A DNA stretch of 9,991 nt from an uncultured Prevotellaceae bacterium (GCA_902800435.1 CADCEQ010000067.1:1-9991), one strand, 5' to 3'; positions 1-6,652 are shown, counted from the stretch's first letter. The notes: a model not told the origin generated them from the letters alone. Program-made: numbers and translations.

Positions 1-24
1 ACCCTTTAAAACCATGAAAAACGT

Positions 25-492
25 ATGATTGAACTTAATGCTTACAAGAACATGAACACGGCCTCGAAGACCTATGGCCAGTACTACGTGCGCAAGGAGG
101 CAAAGCAGGTCTACGGACTCTCCGACCTCTCGCAGCACATGTCGGAACATAACACCCCCTTCTCTAAGGGAACCATCCAGGGTATCCTCACCGACATGGT
201 GAAGTGTATCCGCGAGCTCACCCTCAGCGGCATCACCATCAAGATTCCCGACCTGGCCCTCTTCTCGTGCTCCGTCGAGTCGAGCCCTGCCGCCAACCCC
301 GGCAAGCTCAAGGCCGCCCTCGTTGAGAACGGCGGTCAGGTGAAGAACGTCAAGCTCCTGGCACAGTCGACCGGAGAGTTCACCCGCTCCGAGCTGAACA
401 AGGACGCCCGCTTCAAGTTCACCTCGCTGACCCAGTCGGTCATCGACGAGTGGAACGAGGAGCACGGCACCGATCCCGAGCCCGAGCCCTAA
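25..492 (+). CDS. HU-related (histone-like) DNA-binding protein, Bacteroidota type
   Basis: A 155-residue protein resembling the enlarged HU-like family of Bacteroidota, longer than classical 90-residue HU. The N-terminus (residues 1-25) has the usual family opening, a Tyr/Lys/Asn-rich run followed by an AYGKWY-like segment (here TYGQYYVRK). Residues about 27-85 carry the helical dimerisation part and a segment ITIKIPDLALFSCSV, equivalent to the 'V.LP.LG.F' strand leading to the DNA-binding arm. The tail (about 140-155) is acidic and ends in an EPEPEP-like run, so DNA contacts should come from the basic middle. The start at 25 is the first ATG after an in-frame stop at 7-9; an ATG at 14 is out of frame and opens only four codons. 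Expected role, from the family: nucleoid binding, specific targets unknown. It is followed after 20 nt by a smalltalk gene, a common pairing in this phylum. Confidence 0.88.
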   Translation: MIELNAYKNMNTASKTYGQYYVRKEAKQVYGLSDLSQHMSEHNTPFSKGTIQGILTDMVKCIRELTLSGITIKIPDLALFSCSVESSPAANPGKLKAALVENGGQVKNVKLLAQSTGEFTRSELNKDARFKFTSLTQSVIDEWNEEHGTDPEPEP

Positions 493-512
493 ACCGTGAG
501 GAGGACTGAGAC

Positions 513-644
513 ATGAAGATGAAAAACGCTTCGCTCTGGGAGGTCGCGCTGCGCATCCTCATCGCAGCCGCCACAGCCGCCACCGCCGCCCTCACGGCAC
601 TGGGAACGACCTCGTGTATGGGCTTCGGCCCGCTGACCCTCTGA
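513..644 (+). CDS. Smalltalk small protein
   Basis: A 43-residue protein matching what I recall of the Bacteroidota 'smalltalk' family: short basic start (MKMKN), a Trp (W9), one hydrophobic Ala-rich helix (about residues 11-32) and the near-invariant tail pattern LTALGTTSC followed by a Met. Family members typically sit beside HU-like genes and often an N-acetylmuramoyl-L-alanine amidase; no amidase is present here. Its function is unknown. The hydrophobic stretch ending in Cys resembles a lipoprotein signal, but the protein would stop only eight residues after the Cys, so it is more likely a small membrane peptide. The start is supported by a perfect AGGAGG at 499-504, eight bases before the ATG, which is unusual for this phylum. 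It is probably co-transcribed with the HU gene. Confidence 0.82.
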   Translation: MKMKNASLWEVALRILIAAATAATAALTALGTTSCMGFGPLTL

Positions 645-716
645 ACCTGACATAGGTTCCAACATCAATGGAATCGCCGCTTTCACCCCGTATTTATCGG
701 AGAGAGCGGCGATTTG
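631..716 (+). repeat. Bracketing direct repeat, copy 1 (smalltalk tail plus terminator)
   Basis: This stretch begins in the last codons of the smalltalk gene (CGCTGACCCTCTGAACC), passes its stop codon and ends with the terminator hairpin. The same order recurs at 3734-3802, downstream of the dockerin gene. Copy 1 has about 15 extra bases (near 657-671) between the shared CTCTGAACCTRACAYAG block and the hairpin. The two copies lie in the same orientation and bracket the dockerin gene. Confidence 0.7.
672..716 (+). terminator. Hairpin terminator of the HU-smalltalk unit (copy 1)
   Basis: A perfect 10-bp stem, AATCGCCGCT (672-681) with AGCGGCGATT (705-714), encloses a 23-nt loop that contains a smaller CCG/CGG stem. 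The 3' arm runs into TTTGTTGG, a modest U-tract. It lies 27 nt after the smalltalk stop codon. A closely related hairpin with a better-paired stem occurs at 3758-3799. Confidence 0.75.
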
Positions 717-724
717 TTGGTATG

Positions 725-761
725 TATAAGGAGCGCAAGGAGTTCAGAACCTCTCCTTATA
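725..761. repeat. Inverted repeat upstream of the dockerin-gene promoter
   Basis: A perfect 9-bp inverted repeat, TATAAGGAG (725-733) and CTCCTTATA (753-761), with 19 bases between the arms. It ends about 20 bp before the TTTG box of the next promoter and is followed by an A-tract rather than a T-tract, so it is not a terminator on the plus strand. A regulator-binding site is possible; no regulator can be named. Confidence 0.45.
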
Positions 762-781
762 GAAAAAAAGTGTGGGAAGAA

Positions 782-813
782 TTTGGCTGCGTCGGAAAAA
801 AACAGTACCTTTG
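782..813 (+). promoter_or_regulatory. Bacteroidota promoter for the dockerin repeat protein
   Basis: TTTG at 782-785 and TACCTTTG at 806-813 are separated by 20 bp, a full match to the Bacteroidota housekeeping consensus (TTTG, 19-21 bp, TAnnTTTG). Transcription would begin near 820, giving a leader of about 40 nt to the start at 861. This placement argues against any start codon upstream of 813. Confidence 0.82.
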
Positions 814-860
814 CACCCTCTTACAGAGCGGGGGGTTCGTGCCCCCGGGCAGGAAACGAA

Positions 861-3725
861 ATGATAACGAATATGAAACAGAGAATCATTCTACTACTGG
901 CGCTCCTGCTGTCGCTTCCGGTGACAGACGGGGCCAGGGCACAAACGACAGTCGGAAACAAAAAGGCGCCGAAGGCTCCGGTGAACTACATCGTGCGCTC
1001 GTTCACCGACGGGCAGCTTGTCTCTACGCTGACCCAGTGCGACGACTACACCGTCATCGAAGGCAGCCATCAGGGCGAGTGGATAGGTCTGGGAAGCGCT
1101 GACGACTCGGACGACCACTACTACGTGGTGAGGGGCAATGTGGAGTATAAGACGCTGAACGTCTTCGGGCAGACGCACCTCATCCTTGAAGACGGCGCCT
1201 CGCTTACCTGCACGGGCGGCATCAAGGTGGAGAGGGTGAACAACCACGCCACGCTCTACATCTACAGCCAGAGCGACGGCGACAGCCAGGGCCGCATCAC
1301 GGCGACCAACAGCTATAAGAATGCTGCGGGCATCGGCGGCTCTCAGACCGGTGACTGCGGCAGCATCTGGATTCACGGAGGCGACATCACGACTACTGGT
1401 GCTCAGTATGGTGCAGGCATTGGTGGCGGTGGCTCCGACGGAGAGGTCTGCCCCTCCTCGAAAGCCGGCGTCGTTACCATCATGGGCGGCAAGGTCATGG
1501 CTACGGGCGGTGACAGTGCGGCTGGAATTGGAGGCGGCGACTGGGGAATCGGTGGAATCGTGAGAATCTATGGTGGCACGGTGACGGCTCAGGGGGGCGA
1601 GCTCGCACCAGGCATTGGCGGCGGCGGCTCATACACCCACATGTTTGCCAACTCTGGCGGTGCTGGCGTTGATGGCGGGTGGATTGATATCTATGGCGGC
1701 ACCGTGACGGCAACCGGTGGCGAAGAAGGGGCAGGCATTGGCAGCGGCAACACAGAGCACTGGACGCCAACACATGGAGGCGTTGTCAACATCACGGGCG
1801 GCACGGTGACGGCCCAAGGCGGTGCCAATGGTGCGGGCATCGGCGGTGGACACAATTCCGATGGAGCGGAAGTCCATATCTCGGGAGGCTATGTCGTAGC
1901 TAAGGGCAGCGGCTGGGCAAGCGGTATCGGCGGCGGAGCTGAAGCTTACGGAAAAAAAGTCTTCATCACAGGCGGCACGGTCATCGCCTCGACCGAACAG
2001 GACGCTGAGACGAGCAAGGCTACTGCCATCGGTACGGGTGGCTTTGCTGACGACAAGAACGATGTGTACTACTCTGGGGAACTCACTGTCGGCTCATTGC
2101 TGATGGTGACCGCCGGAAAGAACGAAAACGAGATAGAAGGAACCGCCAGCGCCAGCGAGCGGGTGAAGGCCTGCCGCTGGCACCGCTACGTCCGCATAGA
2201 AGCCTGCCCCCACACGCCTCAGGGCGATGACGCCGCCGACGTGGCCTCGACCTACAGCATCATCGATCAGGATAAGCACACCCGCTACTGCCGCTACTGC
2301 GACTACACCAGCAACGACGATCACACCTTCGTCGACGCCATGTGCGTCTGCGGCTATGACGAGCACAACGTCAACAGAAGACTTACATTCTTGGTGCCTG
2401 ATACGGCATCAGGCAGCGGCTACACGACGATGCAGACATTCGTCATCGGCGCGTTAAACGATTTCTACCTGCCCGAGTGCAGCGTCGTGCCCCCGGGCTA
2501 CAAGTTCCTGGGTTGGGAGATGAATCCTGAAACCGAGGGCGATTGGGGAGCCTACAAAGAGAAGGACGAGGACTATATGCCTGTAGAAACGCCCATCAGC
2601 GTGCTGACAAGCATGAAAGACGAGACCACCTTCTACGCCCGCTTCCTCTACGATTACACCGATTCGTGGGTGTGGCAATCTAAAAAGAGCTATACTGTCA
2701 CCATCAAGCACAACGGCAGCACCGTCACCACCATGCAATATGATCCCCTCTATTACGATAGGGAGCTCAGCGTCGAAGATGTGACCCGCGACGGCAAGTC
2801 GTATGGCAAATGCTCCACCGGCACCGTCTACTGGGAGAAGAACGGTTACGAATACCGATTCTACGATTTCCAGTATTTCTTCAACGAACTGACCATCAGC
2901 GACAGAGACCCCAACGGCGCGAACACGACCAGCATCGTCAACGAGGGCGGCAACTCCATGAAGCGCATTACGCTCGAAGGGCGCAAGATCTATCGCGACG
3001 GCTCGTGGAACACGCTTTGCCTGCCCTTCGACATCACCCCAAGTACCGACCTCAAGGATGCCAGTGCCGTGAAGGTGTTCGCAGGCAGCAGTTTCGACAG
3101 CCAAAGCGGCACGCTGATTATCAACTTTGCCGATGCGGCCACCATCCCCGCCGGCACGCCTTTCATCATCAAGTGGAACCAGGAGCTGGACTATGCCGGC
3201 CAGCCCATCAACAACGACCTCCAAGACCCCTACTTTGAATATGTCACCATTGCCGACAATCCCGAGGCACGTGCTACAAACAGTAACTATGTCGACTTCA
3301 CGGGCTGCTTCGAGCCCACCAGACTCGACGCTGACTACGGAACGACGCTCTATCTGGGTGCCGACGGCAAGCTGCACTATCCCGACAAAGAGATGAACGT
3401 CAACTCCTGTCGCGCCTACTTCAAACTGAAAGACGGCATGGGTACCGCCTGGACACCGACCATTGTCCGTGCCTACATGCTGAACCTGAACGGCGAGCTG
3501 CGCAAGGGCGACGTGAACAAAGACGGCGACGTCGACATCAGCGACGTGACGGCTCTCGTGAACATTCTCTGCGACAAGTCCGTAGGATTCGACGAGAATG
3601 CCAACGTTGACGGAAAATACGGTGTCGACGAGAACGACCTGACCGAGCTGCTCAATATCGTCCTGGGCAAGGTCGTGATAGAAGGCACCCCGTTCGAGGA
3701 CGACGCTAAACACGAGGCGAGATAA
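861..3725 (+). CDS. Exported Gly-rich repeat protein with InlB-like and dockerin-like domains
   Basis: A 954-residue protein probably exported to the periplasm or cell surface. Residues 1-28 form a signal peptide (basic MKQR, Leu-rich core, then GARAQ), starting at M1 or at M5 (873). Residues about 155-400 carry seven or eight copies of a Gly-rich unit, roughly AGIGGG-spacer-GGTVTAxGG, likely a repetitive beta fold such as a beta-helix. A cysteine cluster follows (C449, C477xxC480, C495xC497), possibly a zinc ribbon. Residues about 506-596 resemble a Listeria-Bacteroides (InlB-type) repeat, with GYKFLGW and a closing FYARF. From about 700 there is a C-terminal module with TLCLPFD, common in Prevotella surface proteins. 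The end (about 882-940) is dockerin-like: DVNKDGDVDISD is a good calcium loop, while the second (NVDGKYGVDEND) is degenerate. No type IX sorting domain is evident. Ligand unknown; adhesion or glycan binding is inference. The start follows from the promoter and signal peptide. Confidence 0.85.
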   Translation: MITNMKQRIILLLALLLSLPVTDGARAQTTVGNKKAPKAPVNYIVRSFTDGQLVSTLTQCDDYTVIEGSHQGEWIGLGSADDSDDHYYVVRGNVEYKTLNVFGQTHLILEDGASLTCTGGIKVERVNNHATLYIYSQSDGDSQGRITATNSYKNAAGIGGSQTGDCGSIWIHGGDITTTGAQYGAGIGGGGSDGEVCPSSKAGVVTIMGGKVMATGGDSAAGIGGGDWGIGGIVRIYGGTVTAQGGELAPGIGGGGSYTHMFANSGGAGVDGGWIDIYGGTVTATGGEEGAGIGSGNTEHWTPTHGGVVNITGGTVTAQGGANGAGIGGGHNSDGAEVHISGGYVVAKGSGWASGIGGGAEAYGKKVFITGGTVIASTEQDAETSKATAIGTGGFADDKNDVYYSGELTVGSLLMVTAGKNENEIEGTASASERVKACRWHRYVRIEACPHTPQGDDAADVASTYSIIDQDKHTRYCRYCDYTSNDDHTFVDAMCVCGYDEHNVNRRLTFLVPDTASGSGYTTMQTFVIGALNDFYLPECSVVPPGYKFLGWEMNPETEGDWGAYKEKDEDYMPVETPISVLTSMKDETTFYARFLYDYTDSWVWQSKKSYTVTIKHNGSTVTTMQYDPLYYDRELSVEDVTRDGKSYGKCSTGTVYWEKNGYEYRFYDFQYFFNELTISDRDPNGANTTSIVNEGGNSMKRITLEGRKIYRDGSWNTLCLPFDITPSTDLKDASAVKVFAGSSFDSQSGTLIINFADAATIPAGTPFIIKWNQELDYAGQPINNDLQDPYFEYVTIADNPEARATNSNYVDFTGCFEPTRLDADYGTTLYLGADGKLHYPDKEMNVNSCRAYFKLKDGMGTAWTPTIVRAYMLNLNGELRKGDVNKDGDVDISDVTALVNILCDKSVGFDENANVDGKYGVDENDLTELLNIVLGKVVIEGTPFEDDAKHEAR
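1323..2060 (+). repeat. Coding tandem repeats (AGIGGG / GGTVTAxGG units)
   Basis: Seven to eight degenerate units, mostly about 26-40 codons long, each pairing a GIGGG-type turn with a GGTVTA-type strand. Variable-length insertions rich in Ser, Asn and His lie between them. Some units are also close at the nucleotide level (for example GGCACGGTGACGGC at several places), which implies internal duplication and makes this part prone to copy-number change. Confidence 0.8.
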
Positions 3726-3733
3726 AGTACCTC

Positions 3734-3802
3734 GCTGACGCTCTGAACCTAACACAGAATCGCCGCTTTCCCCAGCATTTATCGGGGAGAGCGGCGATTT
3801 GT
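3734..3802 (+). repeat. Bracketing direct repeat, copy 2 (smalltalk-tail remnant plus terminator)
   Basis: CGCTGACGCTCTGAACCT at 3734-3750 corresponds to the last codons, stop and first untranslated bases of the smalltalk gene at 631-648, differing by one base over that block, and is followed by ACACAG and the same type of hairpin. No intact smalltalk frame precedes it here, so it reads as a remnant or transferred tail. It starts eight bases after the dockerin-gene stop codon. Confidence 0.65.
3758..3802 (+). terminator. Hairpin terminator of the dockerin gene (copy 2)
   Basis: A 16-bp stem with a single G-T pair: positions 3758-3773 (AATCGCCGCTTTCCCC) pair with 3784-3799, leaving a 10-nt loop, then TTTGTCTT. 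Its base half is identical to the terminator at 672-714. In this copy the upper stem is better paired (CCCC with GGGG). Confidence 0.82.
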
Positions 3803-3808
3803 CTTATA

Positions 3809-4000
3809 TCAGAGGAGTGTGGTCAGGAGGTTCCCGTTACCAATGACGTGGTAGTTGGAGTCGACGGTCTGGTTGCGGCCGGGCTCGTAGTAGCCGAGGA
3901 CGTGGTTGTTGCTGTCGCGCAGGCACTGGCGCCCGCTGAATTCTACATCGATGTAACCAATGACGTGCTGGTTGCGGTCTCGTAATGTTTGTCTCATCAT
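3809..4000 (-). CDS. Small '4-fold beta flower'-like repeat protein
   Basis: A 63-residue protein built from about four copies of a 13-18-residue unit: LRDRNQHVIGYID, LRDSNNHVLGYYE, TVDSNYHVIGNGN, and a truncated last unit ending LLTTLL. The D-x-N-x-H-V-I/L-G pattern resembles the '4-fold beta flower' domain of small Bacteroidota proteins, whose role I do not know; the family name is from memory and is the weak part of this call. The repeat is visible in the DNA too: ACCAATGACGTG occurs near both ends of the gene. There is no signal peptide or membrane segment, so it should be cytosolic. It begins with two Met codons (either may serve), converges on the dockerin gene, and has its own promoter-like box upstream. 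The internal periodicity supports a real gene despite its size. Confidence 0.72.
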   Translation of the reverse strand: MMRQTLRDRNQHVIGYIDVEFSGRQCLRDSNNHVLGYYEPGRNQTVDSNYHVIGNGNLLTTLL

Positions 4001-4047
4001 TCTGAATGTTTTAAGTTAATAAAGTTTGTGATGTTTGTTACAGGGTA

Positions 4048-4055
4048 CAAAGATA
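4048..4055 (-). promoter_or_regulatory. Minus-strand -7 box for the beta-flower gene
   Basis: Read on the minus strand this is TATCTTTG, a full match to TAnnTTTG, 48 bases before the start codon. A TTTG -33 element is not evident at the proper distance (the best is a CTTCG near 4072-4076), so only half the promoter is clear. Confidence 0.55.
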
Positions 4056-4193
4056 GTAAAAAATTTGCTTACGAAGGGCGTTTTTATATCTATAGATGAA
4101 ATTTTCTTGCTTGCATGAGCGATTTATTCGCCCCGTCCGTTAAATTATTCCAAAAAAACGGGGACGGGTGAGTTTTATTACGAACATAATTAT

Positions 4194-4201
4194 TATATTT
4201 G
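4194..4201 (+). promoter_or_regulatory. -7 box for the AmmeMemoRadiSam cluster
   Basis: TATATTTG matches TAnnTTTG. The upstream -33 match is weak (TTTT at 4173-4176, with a slightly short spacer). The box lies 25 bases before the start at 4227, so the leader would be short, and a GGGAGG Shine-Dalgarno sits at 4215-4220, six bases before the ATG. Confidence 0.6.
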
Positions 4202-4226
4202 CAATAAATTATTCGGGAGGCGGCTT

Positions 4227-5753
4227 ATGAAGAAGTGGACGGGCATTACGATAATGGGGACGATGATAATAACAGCAATAATAGCAGGGATTATGATGAT
4301 GAACTCGAACGACAGAACGACGGCCGGAAACGGCGGAGGAAGTGACACGACAATGGTGAGGCCGGCAACGCAGGCAGGACGATTCTACGAGCGCTCGCCG
4401 CGCGTGCTGAGCCACGAGGTGGACAGTCTGCTGGCGCTTCACGAAGAGGGGGCTGCCGGCGGCAACGACGCGGTGGCGGCTCTCATCGTTCCGCACGCGG
4501 GCTACTACTACTCGGGCAACGTGGCGGCATCGGCCTACATGGCTCTCGACACGACGCGACGCTACGAGCGCATTTTCCTGCTGGGGCCAAGCCACCACGT
4601 GTGGCTCGACGGGGCATCGGTCAACAGCGCCTACGACGCGTACGCCACGCCACTGGGCGAGGTGAAGGTGGACCGGGCAACGGCTCGGAAGCTGACCGAG
4701 GCCGACAGCCTGTTCGGCTACAGGAGCGAGGCCCACGAGAGCGAGCACTGCTTAGAGGTGCAGCTGCCCTTCCTGCAGAGGCGGCTGGGCGACGTGCCCC
4801 CGATTGTGCCCATCATCATCTCGACGAACGACTATTCGAAGCTGAAGCGGATGGCGGAGGTGCTGAAGCCTTACTTCAACGACCGGAACCTGTTCATCGT
4901 GAGCAGCGACTTCTCGCACTATCCGTCGTACGACGATGCCTGCGAGGTTGACGCGCGGACGGGCAAGGCGGTGGAGAGCGGCGACGCCGAACGGTTCATT
5001 GCGGCGCTTGAGGCCAACGCCCGCAGCCGGAAGCGCAACCTGGAGACGAGCGCCTGCGGCGAGTTCCCGATTCTGACGCTGCTGCTGATGCTCGACCGCC
5101 AATGCGAGGTGAAGCACTTGATGTACCAGAACTCGGGCGACGCAGCCGACCACGGGCGCGACCGCGTGGTGGGCTATCATGCCTTCGCCGTGGTGAGGCA
5201 TCAGGGATTCTGGCTGACCGGCGATGAGAAGCGGCAGCTGAAGCAGATTGCGCTGCAGAGCATTCGCGACTCGCTTGACGGGAAGCGGACGGCGGCTGTA
5301 GACACGTCGCGGCTGGCCCACGACTCAGCGCTGCTGCAGAAGTGCGGGGCCTTCGTCTCGCTCCACAAGCACGGGCGGCTGCGGGGCTGCATAGGGCACT
5401 TCGGCGAGGACTATGAGCTGTTCAGGATTGTGGCCGAGATGGCACGTGCCGCTGCATTCGACGACCCGCGGTTTCCCGAGCTGCAGCGCAACGAGCTTGG
5501 CGACGTCGACATCGAAATATCGGTGCTCACGCCCATGCGGCGCATTCAGAGTCTCGACGAGTTTGAACTGCACCGCCACGGCATCTACATCCGCAAGGGC
5601 TATCGCAGCGGCACGTTCCTGCCCCAGGTGGCCGACGAGGTGAACTGGACGAAGGAGGAGTTTGTCAGTCACTGCTCGCAGGACAAGGCCGGACTGGGCT
5701 GGGACGGGTGGCGCGACGCCGAGCTCTATGTCTACGAAGCAATCGTTTTCTGA
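4227..5753 (+). CDS. Memo-AMMECR1 fusion protein (AmmeMemoRadiSam system A+B)
   Basis: A 508-residue fusion of two AmmeMemoRadiSam components. Residues about 45-322 form a Memo domain: it opens with RPATQAGRFY, and the conserved pocket ligands are all visible as H90 (VPHAGY), H123/H124 (GPSHH), D228 and H231 (SSDFSH), and C277 (ACGEFP), corresponding to His, His and Cys metal ligands in human MEMO1. Residues about 332-508 form an AMMECR1 domain with its signature LRGCIG (385-390) and the late GTFLPQVA and KAGL motifs. The next gene, in stop/start overlap, is the matching radical SAM enzyme. The reaction of the three-part system is not established to my knowledge. Residues 4-25 are strongly hydrophobic after a KK start, like a signal anchor. 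The promoter box and GGGAGG favour the start at 4227; a start at M43 (4353) would give a soluble 466-residue protein. Confidence 0.92.
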   Translation: MKKWTGITIMGTMIITAIIAGIMMMNSNDRTTAGNGGGSDTTMVRPATQAGRFYERSPRVLSHEVDSLLALHEEGAAGGNDAVAALIVPHAGYYYSGNVAASAYMALDTTRRYERIFLLGPSHHVWLDGASVNSAYDAYATPLGEVKVDRATARKLTEADSLFGYRSEAHESEHCLEVQLPFLQRRLGDVPPIVPIIISTNDYSKLKRMAEVLKPYFNDRNLFIVSSDFSHYPSYDDACEVDARTGKAVESGDAERFIAALEANARSRKRNLETSACGEFPILTLLLMLDRQCEVKHLMYQNSGDAADHGRDRVVGYHAFAVVRHQGFWLTGDEKRQLKQIALQSIRDSLDGKRTAAVDTSRLAHDSALLQKCGAFVSLHKHGRLRGCIGHFGEDYELFRIVAEMARAAAFDDPRFPELQRNELGDVDIEISVLTPMRRIQSLDEFELHRHGIYIRKGYRSGTFLPQVADEVNWTKEEFVSHCSQDKAGLGWDGWRDAELYVYEAIVF

Positions 5754-6631
5754 TGGAGACAACGTACGAGTGCAGATACTACGAACGACGGGAGGACGGC
5801 TCGGTGGAGTGCCGGCTCTGTCCGCACCACTGCCGCATCGGCGAGGGCAAGACGGGCCGCTGCCGCAGTCGGCGCAACCGTGGCGGCAGGCTGCTGAGCG
5901 AGGTCTATGCGAAGCCCTGTGCGCTGGCCATCGACCCGGTTGAGAAGAAGCCGCTCTACCACTTCCACCCCGGCTCGACGTGCCTCTCGATAGCCTGCAC
6001 GGGCTGCAACTTCAGCTGCCTGAACTGTCAGAACCACGACATCTCGCAGGCGGCGCCCAGCCAGGTGGAGCACTACACGCTGACGCCCGACGACGTCGTC
6101 GGCCTGTGTCTGCAGCACAAGTGTCCGGGCATTGCCTATACCTACACCGAGCCGCTCACCTATATAGAATATGTGGCCGACACGGCGCAGAAGGCCCACG
6201 AGAAGGGGCTCTGGAACATCCTCGTCACGGCGGGCTACGTCTGCCAGGAGCCGCTGAAGGAGCTGCTGCCCTATATCGACGCTGCCAACGTCGACCTGAA
6301 GTCGTTCAGCGACGACATCTACCGGAAGGTCAGCGGCGGCCGGCTTCAACCTGTGCTCGACACCATCGTTGCCATGCGCGGCGCCGGCATCTGGATTGAG
6401 CTCACCAACCTCGTCATTCCCGGCATCAACGACGACATGGAGATGATTCGCCGCATGTGCCGCTGGTTGGCTGACAACGGACTGGCCGACGCGCCGCTCC
6501 ACTTCAGCCGCTTCTTCCCCCGCTACAGGATGAGCGACCGCCAGCCGACGCCCCTCGCCACGCTCCGACAAGCCCGCCAAACGGCTCTCGACGAGGGTAT
6601 CAGGCACGTCTACTTAGGAAATGTACATTAA
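5753..6631 (+). CDS. amrS: AmmeMemoRadiSam radical SAM enzyme
   Basis: A 292-residue radical SAM protein of the AmrS type. The N-terminus (about 16-40) has the family's own cysteine-rich segment, CRLCPHHCRIGEGKTGRC. The cluster-binding CxxxCxxC is C85, C89 and C92 (CNFSCLNCQN), expected to hold a [4Fe-4S] cluster that cleaves S-adenosylmethionine. Later parts of the radical SAM barrel are visible as YTYTEPLTY, ANVDLKSFSDD and ELTNLVIPGIND, and near the C-terminus LHFSRFFPRY. Length is close to the usual 290-350. The start ATG overlaps the previous stop (TGATG at 5751-5755), a sign of translational coupling with the Memo-AMMECR1 fusion. The enzyme resembles pyruvate formate-lyase activases, but the upstream partner and the N-terminal cysteines point to AmrS. 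The true substrate is unknown. Confidence 0.92.
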   Translation: METTYECRYYERREDGSVECRLCPHHCRIGEGKTGRCRSRRNRGGRLLSEVYAKPCALAIDPVEKKPLYHFHPGSTCLSIACTGCNFSCLNCQNHDISQAAPSQVEHYTLTPDDVVGLCLQHKCPGIAYTYTEPLTYIEYVADTAQKAHEKGLWNILVTAGYVCQEPLKELLPYIDAANVDLKSFSDDIYRKVSGGRLQPVLDTIVAMRGAGIWIELTNLVIPGINDDMEMIRRMCRWLADNGLADAPLHFSRFFPRYRMSDRQPTPLATLRQARQTALDEGIRHVYLGNVH

Positions 6632-6652
6632 TACTTAAAAACTATAAGAGAG

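Larger units (their letters stand above)
4001..4226. promoter_or_regulatory. Divergent intergenic region with hairpin and short repeats
   Basis: This AT-rich 226-bp gap separates two divergent genes. It holds the minus-strand box at 4048-4055, a 10-bp palindrome ATCTATAGAT (4088-4097), an imperfect inverted repeat CCCGTCC-GTT (4132-4141) with AAC-GG-GGACGGG (4157-4168), and a direct repeat TAAATTATTC at 4141-4150 and 4205-4214 flanking the plus-strand promoter box. I see no coding sequence or RNA gene in it. Confidence 0.5.

Noticed and set aside
513..644. The smalltalk protein as a lipoprotein
   Set aside because: A Cys follows a hydrophobic stretch, but only eight residues remain after it and the pattern fits the smalltalk family.
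725..770. The 725-761 inverted repeat as a terminator
   Set aside because: It is followed by A bases on the plus strand, and on the minus strand the T-tract precedes rather than follows the stem.
714..860. An extension of the dockerin gene's frame upstream of 861
   Set aside because: A consensus promoter at 782-813 lies inside it, the predicted signal peptide begins at 861-873, and the extension overlaps the terminator tail and inverted repeat.
1323..2060. The Gly-rich repeats as a CRISPR array or non-coding satellite
   Set aside because: The units vary in length, keep one open frame and encode a consistent amino-acid pattern, so they are protein repeats.
2454..3755. A 433-codon minus-strand open frame opposite the dockerin gene
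   Set aside because: It lies opposite a clear coding gene with recognisable domains, its Val/Ala/Gly-rich translation shows no motif, and it follows from GC-rich codon use on the other strand.
5732..6607. A 291-codon minus-strand open frame opposite the radical SAM gene
   Set aside because: The plus-strand gene has intact cluster cysteines and barrel motifs; the antisense product shows none.
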